Of a DNA stretch of 8,682 nucleotides, positions 1-8,239 are shown piece by piece. Made by a program: the position numbers and the translations under genes. The notes under the pieces are model-generated. The model saw only the letters and a program-made list of their open reading frames with translations, did no database searches and had not been told where the DNA came from. Origin of the DNA: Bacillota bacterium (lineage in GTDB: Bacteria; Bacillota; Dethiobacteria; Dethiobacterales; Dethiobacteraceae); the NCBI GenBank assembly GCA_018725345.1, contig QLUI01000055.1:1-8682 (forward strand). The letters are read 5' to 3'. Every line of letters starts with the position of its first letter. The stretch's first letter is position 1.

Positions 1-7
1 CCAAATT

Positions 8-13
8 AAGGAG
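8..13 (+). promoter_or_regulatory. Ribosome binding site of hsdR
   Basis: AAGGAG lies 8 nt before the ATG at 22, a near-consensus Shine-Dalgarno at normal spacing. It supports that start codon. Only 21 nt of upstream sequence are present, so promoter and operon structure cannot be judged. Confidence 0.75.
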
Positions 14-21
14 ATGGCGTT

Positions 22-3220
<3,199 letters not shown>

Positions 3221-3222
<2 letters not shown>

Positions 3223-3240
3223 GGCTAAAGGCTAAAGGCT
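3221..3240 (+). repeat. Short tandem repeat, AAGGCT-A x3
   Basis: AAGGCT occurs three times with a 7-bp period (3221-3226, 3228-3233, 3235-3240), beginning inside the hsdR stop codon. The heptad resembles units of the purine-rich repeat next to it and the AAGGCT arm in the palindrome at 6122-6135. Confidence 0.8.
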
Positions 3241-3241
3241 C

Positions 3242-3276
3242 CCTCCCCCCTCCTTCAGCCTATCTACCTTCAGCCT
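3242..3276 (-). repeat. Dispersed GGCTGAAGG-type repeat, copy A
   Basis: Read on the minus strand this stretch contains GGCTGAAGG twice, a short spacer, and then a purine run ending GGGGGAGG. A similar element lies in the opposite orientation at 5944-5978. By hand alignment about 29 of 35 positions agree, including GGCTGAAGGA exactly and the GGGGGAGG tail. It fills most of the 64-nt gap between hsdR and the RACo-like gene. I see no coding potential in it. Confidence 0.7.
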
Positions 3277-3286
3277 CATTGGAGGA

Positions 3287-5524
3287 ATGAAGAGGAATGA
3301 AAATGAAAAAACCTCCCACCCAAAAGTCCAAAAAGCGAAAACGGTCGATCGGATCCCCTCTCGATTCAAGAAACCTAAAACCAGGTACGTTTGGTTGAAT
3401 GTCTTGCCCGACGACCTCTGGCTGGAGGTGAACCGGGGACAAACCGTCTGGGAGGCGCTGCAAAATGAAGACGTGGAGCTGGAGGGAGACTGCGGCGGAC
3501 TGGGGAAATGTGGCAAGTGCAAAGTGAGAATCCTCTCGTCCATAGGTCCTCCGTCACAAGAATCGGTGGAACTCCTCGATGAGGACGAACTCAAACAGGG
3601 CATTCGTCTCGCTTGCCGCACCGAGATCAACGAGGATACGGTGGTCTACGTCGGTGAATCCGATCCCAGTCTGGAATATTTCCAGATTCTGAAGACCGGT
3701 CATCGGCCGCTTTTTCATTTGAACCCTCTGGTGGATCAGCGGCCCGTCACCTTGCTCTCCAGCCATGGGGATGAGGGGTTTTCCGATCTCGACCGGATCA
3801 AACTAGCCATGGGTCCAGATTATGAACACATGAAAGCCTCGCTGCACTGTCTTCGCACGCTGCCTCAAATGTTGCAGGAAACCCAGTCCCGGGGGGCGGC
3901 GGTGCTCCATGAGAATTGCTTGATGGCCTGGCAGAATTGGGCAGAGGTGGGCCGGCGGTATGGATTGGTCTTCGATCTAGGCACCAGCACCCTTGTCGGC
4001 AAGCTCATCAGTTTGACCGACGGAAGTGAAGTTGCCGTCATTTCCCGTCTCAACGGTCAAATGAAGTATGGCTCAAACGTGATCAGTCGCCTTCAGTTTG
4101 TGAAAGAGCATTCGAATGGTCTCGACTACCTGCACGATCTGCTCGTAAGGGATATGAACCTCATCATCAAGCGGCTTCTGCAAGTAGGTGGGCTGGATCC
4201 AAATGACATCTTCGTGGCGGTTGCTGCAGGGAACACTACCATGCAGCACCTTTTTCTGAGATTGAATCCACTGGGGATCGCCGAAGCCCTCTTCGCTCCC
4301 GTCTTGACCGATGGACTGACTGTAAAAGCGACGGATGTGGGCCTGCGATTACATCCGGAGGCCCTGCTTTATATGATGCCTATGAAATCCGGATACATTG
4401 GGGGAGACCTGATTAGCGTCATACTGGCTTCAGGGGTCGCCGAACAGGAAGATGAAATCGCGCTGGGACTTGATCTGGGCACCAACGGAGAAATCTTTCT
4501 CGGAAACCGCAAGAGACTGCTCACGTGCTCCGCCGCGGCCGGCCCCGCCCTGGAGGGGGCTAGAATCTCCCGCGGGATGATCGCCAGGGCCGGGGCGATC
4601 GAGGCCGTCGGCTTCGAGGGAGGCCATCTGGATTATCAGATCATTGGGAATATCAAGCCCAAAGGGATTTGTGGCAGCGGACTCGTTGATCTGGTCGCCG
4701 CGCTGCTGCATTACAACCTCATGGATCATGAGGGCTTGATTCGCCCGCCTGACGGGAGGGCGGCCAACGGCCCGGCGTCAAGGATAATCAATCGGTCGGG
4801 GGTACATAATTTCGTCGTGGCTTCCGCTGAGGAGAGCTACGACCGCAAGCCAATCTATCTCACTCAAAGAGATGTTCGTGAGCTTCAGCTCGCTAAGGCG
4901 GCTATCGCCGCCGGCATAAAGACCCTGATGGATGAACTGGGTATTCGCACTGAGGATATTCACCGCGTCTATCTCGCCGGTGCCCTCGGAAACTACGTCA
5001 GCCCGTACAGCGCTATGCGCATCGGCCTTATTCCCACGCTCGATCTGAAGATCGTCACCTCATTAGGGAATGCCGCCAGCACCGGGGCTTCCATGGTCCT
5101 TTTGTCCAGGGAGTACTGGCAGATGGCCAATGAGCTTATCGACTTGATTGAACATGTGGAGCTGTCATCCCGTCTGGACTTCAATCAATATTTCATCGAG
5201 GAGATGGATTTTCCTGTAGAGGAGCGGTTAGACATTTATCGTGAAGAGGTGGGGGACGTGATGAGAGTGATCCGGGTCGACGAGGTGATGACACCCAACT
5301 TTCCTACGGTACCTTCGAGCATGTCGGTGGAAAAGGTGAGTCGCCTGCTGCGCAGTAGCGGACATCATGGCTTCCCGGTTCTGGACGAGAATGGCCGCCT
5401 CTTTGGGGTGGTCACCGTAGCCGACCTGGAGAAACCCTTGCGAACAGGGAACGCCGATCTCCCCGTCGGCGATGTCGCTACCAAATCACCTTTCGTAGTC
5501 CATTCCGACAACACCTTAATATGA
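3287..5524 (+). CDS. RACo-like corrinoid protein reductive activator (2Fe-2S + ASKHA ATPase, DUF4445) with C-terminal CBS region
   Basis: This is a RACo-type activator. In characterised relatives it uses ATP to drive one electron from a [2Fe-2S] cluster onto the oxidised Co(II) corrinoid of a methyl-transfer protein. Residues about 36-123 form a ferredoxin-like domain with C69, C75 and C78 in CGGLGKCGKC plus C110 in LACRT. The ASKHA ATPase follows: LVFDLGTSTLVGK (227-239), LGLDLGTNGEI (393-403), AAGPALEGARISRG (417-430), GICGSGLVDL (460-469) and VYLAGALGNY (561-570). DFNQYFIEEMDFP (631-643) resembles the usual family end. Residues about 662-712 add a CBS domain (VDEVMTP to FGVVTVADL), and a second CBS begins at 726. 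The frame then stops at TGA 5522-5524, and the rest continues in another frame. GGAGG at 3281-3285 lies only 1 nt before this ATG, so the true start may differ; the lysine-rich first 30 residues look non-domain. Domain calls are strong. The corrinoid partner is unknown, as no corrinoid protein is in the window. Confidence 0.85.
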   Translation: MKRNENEKTSHPKVQKAKTVDRIPSRFKKPKTRYVWLNVLPDDLWLEVNRGQTVWEALQNEDVELEGDCGGLGKCGKCKVRILSSIGPPSQESVELLDEDELKQGIRLACRTEINEDTVVYVGESDPSLEYFQILKTGHRPLFHLNPLVDQRPVTLLSSHGDEGFSDLDRIKLAMGPDYEHMKASLHCLRTLPQMLQETQSRGAAVLHENCLMAWQNWAEVGRRYGLVFDLGTSTLVGKLISLTDGSEVAVISRLNGQMKYGSNVISRLQFVKEHSNGLDYLHDLLVRDMNLIIKRLLQVGGLDPNDIFVAVAAGNTTMQHLFLRLNPLGIAEALFAPVLTDGLTVKATDVGLRLHPEALLYMMPMKSGYIGGDLISVILASGVAEQEDEIALGLDLGTNGEIFLGNRKRLLTCSAAAGPALEGARISRGMIARAGAIEAVGFEGGHLDYQIIGNIKPKGICGSGLVDLVAALLHYNLMDHEGLIRPPDGRAANGPASRIINRSGVHNFVVASAEESYDRKPIYLTQRDVRELQLAKAAIAAGIKTLMDELGIRTEDIHRVYLAGALGNYVSPYSAMRIGLIPTLDLKIVTSLGNAASTGASMVLLSREYWQMANELIDLIEHVELSSRLDFNQYFIEEMDFPVEERLDIYREEVGDVMRVIRVDEVMTPNFPTVPSSMSVEKVSRLLRSSGHHGFPVLDENGRLFGVVTVADLEKPLRTGNADLPVGDVATKSPFVVHSDNTLI

Positions 5525-5678
5525 GGTATTGGGGGCTACCAAAGAGGATTATGGGCGCATCCCCGTCGTCGATCGGGATGATCGGGGCCGCTTGATCGGG
5601 GTTTTGCGCCGCCATGAGATCGTCGGAGCCTACCGCAGGAAACTGGCGCAAATCGGAAAAGCAGGTAAATACGGCTAG
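5520..5678 (+). pseudogene. Out-of-frame C-terminal remainder of the second CBS domain of the RACo-like gene
   Basis: Read in frame from 5520, this stretch gives EVLGATKEDYGRIPVVD, then RGRLIGVLRRHEIVGAYR, and ends at TAG 5676-5678. That is the second half of a CBS motif, the GRIPVVD strand followed by the LIGVL and helix region. It continues directly from FVVHSDNTL at the end of the preceding frame. The shift must lie between about 5516 and 5522, because this frame has TAA at 5517-5519 and the other has TGA at 5522-5524. Removing or adding one base there restores a complete CBS pair of ordinary length. A real frameshift and a sequencing error cannot be told apart here. Confidence 0.85.
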
Positions 5679-5730
5679 AAACTACGCCTCTTACAAGACT
5701 TCGCTCGGAAGAGGTGGCCCCTCGGGGCAG

Positions 5731-5759
5731 TTGAAATAGGAAACAGTTTCTCTTATAAT
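5731..5759 (+). promoter_or_regulatory. Near-consensus sigma70-type promoter
   Basis: TTGAAA (5731-5736) and a perfect TATAAT (5754-5759) are separated by exactly 17 nt. Initiation would fall near 5766, about 16 nt before the ATG of the GNAT fragment. The alternative in-frame ATG at 5758 overlaps the -10 box, so the later start at 5782 is preferred. This is sequence evidence only. Confidence 0.6.
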
Positions 5760-5781
5760 GGACAACCCTTGGCCCGATACT

Positions 5782-5928
5782 ATGAAGTTGAGGACAGTCA
5801 CAATCCAAGACGCTGATTTGCTCTTGGAATGGCGGAATGACCCGCAGACAAGAAAAGCAAGTCACAACACGGATGAGGTTCAGAGAGATGAACACATATC
5901 GTGGTTAACAAAGACCCTAAACAAGTAA
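5782..5928 (+). pseudogene. N-terminal fragment of a GNAT-family N-acetyltransferase
   Basis: The 48 codons read MKLRTVTIQDADLLLEWRND and then QTRKASHNT, ending in HISWLTKTLNK before a TAA stop. This matches the opening of GNAT acetyltransferases of the RimJ/PseH-like type: the beta-1 strand, the DADLLLEWRND helix and the segment leading to the first beta hairpin. Normal members are about 150-200 residues, so the acetyl-CoA binding core is missing. Homology stops a few bases before a copy of the GGCTGAAGG-type repeat, which suggests truncation by recombination or insertion there. The fragment still sits under a near-consensus promoter. There is no good Shine-Dalgarno before 5782. The substrate cannot be told. 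Confidence 0.65.
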
Positions 5929-5943
5929 CTGCTCAGGTAAGTT

Positions 5944-5978
5944 AGACTGAAGGGGATTAGGCTGAAGGAAGGGGGAGG
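5944..5978 (+). repeat. Dispersed GGCTGAAGG-type repeat, copy B
   Basis: ACTGAAGG, a spacer ending ATTA, GGCTGAAGGA and GGGGGAGG occur in that order, matching the reverse complement of 3242-3276 with a few mismatches. It begins about 16 nt after the stop of the truncated acetyltransferase. The two copies form an inverted pair around the RACo-like gene and the acetyltransferase remnant. Confidence 0.7.
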
Positions 5979-6042
5979 AATTACTGAATGCTTTGATTTG
6001 GTCATTACGAAATTCCTAACCTGGACGAGCCAGAACCAACAG

Positions 6043-6064
6043 GCTTGTCCCCGCGAAGGCGGGG
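6043..6064 (+). repeat. Left outer arm of nested palindrome (PAKAG-type palindromic repeat)
   Basis: The arm contains CCCCGCGAAGGCGGGG, a self-complementary hairpin with a 6-bp stem (CCCCGC/GCGGGG) and a GAAG loop. Its 22 nt recur exactly as the reverse complement at 6212-6233. The core resembles the widespread intergenic palindrome that translates as VIPAKAG in one frame. Confidence 0.85.
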
Positions 6065-6092
6065 GTTTGCAATGGCCGGGTATTTGTTTCAC

Positions 6093-6119
6093 CGCGGAGC
6101 ACGCAGAGAACGCAAGGAA
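6093..6119 (+). repeat. Three tandem 9-bp units, left middle arm
   Basis: Three consecutive nonamers each start with CGC and are purine-rich; two fit CGCRGAGNA and the third is slightly diverged (6093-6101, 6102-6110, 6111-6119). Units of the same type occur inverted at 6175-6201. The shared heptamer CGCAGAG (6102-6108) is exactly complementary to 6195-6201. Confidence 0.75.
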
Positions 6120-6168
6120 TTAAGGCTTTAGCCTTTCATTAACCATATGAAACCCTAAAGGGTTAATT
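6118..6168. repeat. Central imperfect palindrome containing two local hairpins
   Basis: Arms 6118-6139 and 6147-6168 are inverted repeats matching at 18 of 22 positions around a 7-nt loop. The four mismatches are a GG/CC swap. As a result each arm keeps its own perfect small hairpin: AAGGCT-TT-AGCCTT at 6122-6135 and AACCCT-AA-AGGGTT at 6151-6164. Confidence 0.8.
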
Positions 6169-6174
6169 CCGGAA

Positions 6175-6201
6175 ATCTCAGCGAACTCGGCGATCTCTGC
6201 G
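6175..6201 (-). repeat. Three tandem 9-bp units, right middle arm
   Basis: On the minus strand three nonamers of the form CGCNGAGNT follow each other (6193-6201, 6184-6192, 6175-6183). They mirror the three units at 6093-6119. Confidence 0.75.
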
Positions 6202-6211
6202 ATGAACCGTT

Positions 6212-6233
6212 CCCCGCCTTCGCGGGGACAAGC
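6212..6233 (-). repeat. Right outer arm of nested palindrome
   Basis: This is the exact reverse complement of 6043-6064 over 22 nt and can also fold on itself (CCCCGC CTTC GCGGGG). It closes the nested element. No flanking target-site duplication could be seen. Confidence 0.85.
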
Positions 6234-6284
6234 TTCGCGAGGACAAGACTACTTTGAGAATAATGACAATCAAGTCAAAATTAC

Positions 6285-6313
6285 TTGACCGTTTAGATCA
6301 CATGTGGTAGACT
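6285..6313 (+). promoter_or_regulatory. Candidate promoter of the peptide-radical SAM cassette
   Basis: TTGACC (6285-6290) and TAGACT (6308-6313) are 17 nt apart. TGG directly before the -10 box supplies an extended -10 element. Predicted initiation is near 6320. It is the first plausible promoter after the repeat element and points at the peptide gene. Confidence 0.5.
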
Positions 6314-6319
6314 GTAGTC

Positions 6320-6439
6320 AACTTAGCAATCATATAAGGGTACCTGAGTAGTTACAGGGATTTTTTATTAACGCTGTGTCCGGGGACTGCGGCCGGGGCA
6401 TCTGGTACATAAATAAATAAGGAAAGGGGGCGTCAACGG
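6320..6439 (+). promoter_or_regulatory. Possibly structured 5' leader of the peptide gene
   Basis: About 120 nt separate the predicted transcription start from the peptide ATG. CCTG (6343-6346) can pair with CAGG (6355-6358) just before a run of six T (6361-6366), resembling a weak intrinsic attenuator. GTACC (6340-6344) can alternatively pair with GGTAC (6394-6398), giving two competing folds. GC-rich CCGGGG occurs twice at about 6380-6399. The stems are only 4-5 bp, so this is tentative. I see no recognisable cobalamin-riboswitch B12 box. Confidence 0.3.
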
Positions 6440-6538
6440 ATGAATACCAAGAGTGATGTCATCGCTTACCGCAAAAAGTGTAAGACCGATGGCACAGGGC
6501 TCTCTCACTATATCCTGATATACAGAAAGGAGAAGTAA
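6440..6538 (+). CDS. cbpA: Short peptide, putative CbpA-like radical SAM-modified peptide precursor
   Basis: This gene encodes 32 aa. The visible segments are DVIAYRKKC (6-14) and KTDGTGLSHYILIYR (15-29). It has a single cysteine, Cys14, a basic character and a tail ending KEK. A purine-rich ribosome site (AAGGAAAGGGGG, 6419-6430) lies 9 nt before the ATG. An in-frame TAA at 6410-6412 with no ATG between fixes the start. The stop codon lies 2 nt before the start of the maturase gene, and the maturase ribosome site sits within the end of this gene. From memory, a family of about 30-residue peptides called CbpA, with a conserved cysteine, pairs with the radical SAM protein CbpB, and GTGLSHYIL fits my recollection of it. 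The natural reading is a substrate peptide modified by the next gene product. No leader cleavage motif such as GG is obvious, and the modification is unknown. The open frame, ribosome site and context are seen; the family name is recalled. Confidence 0.72.
   Translation: MNTKSDVIAYRKKCKTDGTGLSHYILIYRKEK
6529..6532 (+). promoter_or_regulatory. Ribosome binding site of the radical SAM gene, inside the peptide gene
   Basis: GGAG in AAAGGAG lies 8 nt before ATG 6541 and within the last codons of the peptide gene. It supports translational coupling of precursor and maturase and decides the 6541 start. Confidence 0.7.
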
Positions 6539-6540
6539 GG

Positions 6541-7947
6541 ATGCCCAATGTAAATGTGGTAGCGGCCCCCTCGCGGGGCCGCTACATAAACAGTGGCAAT
6601 GGACCAACACTTCAGCCCATTGATATAGGGCATGAAACCTATATCGGTCTGGTAGATTCAGATACAGCTTTCTGGGCACTGGTCAAGAAGGATAAGCTGG
6701 GACAGGCCTTGAGCGATAGCAAGCTAATGACCCGCTACCGCAGGAAGGCGGCTGCCTTCGCCGAGGAGATGGAGGTACTGCGCTTCGGGCTCAAGCCTTC
6801 GGCCGTTTATTTCAACCCGACCGAGCGCTGCAACCTCAACTGCGACTACTGCTACATCCCCGAGGAAATGCGTAAAAACGGTAAGCACATGTCTGAAGCG
6901 GACATCTTTAAGGCGCTGGCCATCCTAAGGGACTACTTTAAGAAAACGATGCCTGAAGACAGGCTGCCGCAGATAGTCTTCCACGGCTCCGAGCCCATGC
7001 TCAACCATGAGGCGATGTTCGCCGCCATCGAGCACTACCGCGGCGATTTCCGTTTTGGGGTACAGACCAACGGTACCCTGCTAGACGAGACTGCTATTGA
7101 TTTCCTGACCTCACGGAACATTGGCATCGGTTTATCTCTTGACGGCCACATTGCCAAGATTGCTAACAGGACGCGGCGCAATTGGTCCGGCCAGGGCTCA
7201 TACACAAAGGTACTAGCCGCCATGGAGCGGCTTAAGGGGTACCAAGGCTACAATATCATCTGCACCGTCACCAGTAAGAACCTGCGGGTATTAAGCGAGA
7301 TTGTAGACTTCTTCCACACCTACGAAGTGCCAGTCTGTATGCTGAACCCGGTTCGCTGCACTCAGCCGGGCGCCAGGGAAGTAAAGCCGAGCGATGCCAT
7401 GCTGGCCAAACACTATATGGCGGCGCTGGACCGCACTTACGAGCTCTATCAGCAGACGGGGCGCAAGCTGGTGGTGGCCAACTTTGCCAATGTGCTGGTC
7501 AGCATCATAGCCCCTACCGCCAGAAGGCTCATGTGCGACATCTCACCCTGCGGCGGTGGACGCTGCTTTTTCGCCCTTTCGGCCAACGGCGACCTGTTCC
7601 CCTGCAGCGAGTTTATTGGCCTGCCAGATTTTAACGCCGGTAATATCTTCAGCGACGATATAGAAAAGGCCCTGACCACCAGAGCCTTTACCGTGATTAC
7701 TGGGCGCAAGGTGGAGGACATTGAGCCATGCCGCCGCTGTGCTGTTCGCCATTTCTGCGGCTCACCGTGCCCAGCAGAGGCCCATGAAATGAACGGCAGC
7801 ATGGACAGAACCGGCGCCTTCTGTGAACTCTACGAGGAGCAGGCACGCTATGCCCTGCGCCTGATTGTTGATGGCAAGGAGGATGCCTATCTCTGGGACG
7901 GCTGGGATTTAGGGACGACAACTACGTTTAACGTCTCAACGGTGTGA
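6541..7947 (+). CDS. cbpB: Radical SAM/SPASM peptide-modifying enzyme, CbpB-like
   Basis: This 468-aa radical SAM enzyme cleaves S-adenosylmethionine with a [4Fe-4S] cluster and is predicted to modify the peptide encoded just upstream. The cluster motif is CNLNCDYC with C97, C101 and C104. HGSEP (148-152) stands at the usual GGEP position for SAM binding, and QTNGTLLDE (175-183) and GLSLDG (197-202) fit the barrel. The C-terminal SPASM region is cysteine-rich: C332, C337 and C342, then C355 in LFPCSEFIG. C397, C400, C406 and C410 follow in CRRCAVRHFCGSPC, and then C428. This could bind two auxiliary [4Fe-4S] clusters. An N-terminal segment PIDIGHETYIGLVDSDTAFW precedes the barrel and may help recognise the peptide. 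The start is set by the GGAG in the peptide gene; no later in-frame ATG exists before residue 63. The first codons contain a strong hairpin. The CbpB assignment rests on the paired peptide and on recall. Radical SAM/SPASM membership is certain from motifs. Confidence 0.9.
   Translation: MPNVNVVAAPSRGRYINSGNGPTLQPIDIGHETYIGLVDSDTAFWALVKKDKLGQALSDSKLMTRYRRKAAAFAEEMEVLRFGLKPSAVYFNPTERCNLNCDYCYIPEEMRKNGKHMSEADIFKALAILRDYFKKTMPEDRLPQIVFHGSEPMLNHEAMFAAIEHYRGDFRFGVQTNGTLLDETAIDFLTSRNIGIGLSLDGHIAKIANRTRRNWSGQGSYTKVLAAMERLKGYQGYNIICTVTSKNLRVLSEIVDFFHTYEVPVCMLNPVRCTQPGAREVKPSDAMLAKHYMAALDRTYELYQQTGRKLVVANFANVLVSIIAPTARRLMCDISPCGGGRCFFALSANGDLFPCSEFIGLPDFNAGNIFSDDIEKALTTRAFTVITGRKVEDIEPCRRCAVRHFCGSPCPAEAHEMNGSMDRTGAFCELYEEQARYALRLIVDGKEDAYLWDGWDLGTTTTFNVSTV
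6559..6585 (+). promoter_or_regulatory. Strong hairpin at the start of the radical SAM coding region
   Basis: GTAGCGGCCCC (6559-6569) and GGGGCCGCTAC (6575-6585) form a perfect 11-bp, very GC-rich stem with a 5-nt loop. It begins 18 nt after the A of the ATG. No T-run follows, so it is not a standard intrinsic terminator. It could lower maturase translation relative to the peptide, or protect the upstream peptide message from 3' decay. Confidence 0.65.
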
Positions 7948-7967
7948 TATCATATGAAGAGGGACAG

Positions 7968-8239
7968 ATGGTGAAGGCAGCCATCTTGAAAAACCGGGTT
8001 ACTAGTCTTTGAGGAAACGGGAACTCCTGCATGTCCGGAGGGCGGTCTTCTTGTTAAAACTGCAGCCTGTTCCATCTGCATTACTGATGTCAAGATGTTC
8101 CAGCGGGGTCACTGGGCTCTAGCCTACCCGCGCATATTGGGGCACGAGATCGCCGGAGTAGTGGTTGAGAACTGCACTTCGGCTGGCATATTTAGAGTTG
8201 GTGACCAGGTACAGATCTTCCCTGGCATATGCTGCGGCC
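7968..8239 (+). pseudogene. Zinc-dependent alcohol dehydrogenase (MDR family), frameshifted N-terminal fragment
   Basis: The start MVKAAILKNRVTS is a typical medium-chain dehydrogenase opening, and GAGGG at 7959-7963 serves as ribosome site 20 nt after the maturase stop. The frame then hits TGA at 8010. Homology resumes in the next frame from 8005 with VFEETGTPACPEGG, LLVKTAACSICITDVKM, then RILGHEIAGVVVE and VGDQVQIFPGICCG. This is the GroES-like domain with the catalytic-zinc Cys (in ACSIC) and the GHE pair. A one-base insertion near 8001-8007 explains the shift. After PGICCG the sequence stops resembling a dehydrogenase: the structural-zinc cysteine lobe and the whole NAD(P)-binding Rossmann domain are absent. 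From 8231 a ThiL frame takes over. The normal gene would be about 340-350 aa, so only the first quarter remains. Position suggests it was part of the peptide-maturase operon. The substrate is unknown. Confidence 0.75.

Larger units (their letters stand above)
5929..6284. other. Gene-poor interval filled with repeats
   Basis: No credible gene is seen on either strand. The interval holds repeat copy B (5944-5978), an unexplained stretch (5979-6042) and the nested palindromic element (6043-6233). AT-rich DNA leading into the promoter at 6285 follows. Minus-strand open frames here translate the repeats, for example PPPSRGQACW, and are not genes. Confidence 0.7.

Noticed and set aside
5522..5524. 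TGA in the RACo-like gene as selenocysteine or reassigned codon
   Set aside because: Continuing in the same frame gives no CBS homology, whereas the shifted frame does. A frameshift explains it.
5687..5714. CCTCTT/AAGAGG stem as a terminator after the RACo-like gene
   Set aside because: The loop is 16 nt and no T-run follows, so it is too weak to call.
5536..5895. Minus-strand 119-aa open frame
   Set aside because: It is antisense to the CBS tail and the acetyltransferase fragment, both of which have recognisable homology on the plus strand.
5758..5928. Longer acetyltransferase start at ATG 5758
   Set aside because: That ATG overlaps the TATAAT box, the added residues (MDNPWPDT) are not GNAT-like, and the ribosome site is poor.
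5880..6092. Minus-strand 70-aa open frame
   Set aside because: It crosses two repeat families and translates them. It has no ribosome site and no domain.
6043..6233. CRISPR array or CRISPR-like repeats
   Set aside because: Repeats are inverted and nested, with no equal-length spacers and no cas genes.
6320..6439. Cobalamin riboswitch before the peptide gene
   Set aside because: No B12-box-like sequence or suitable multi-stem fold was recognised, and the leader is short for this class.
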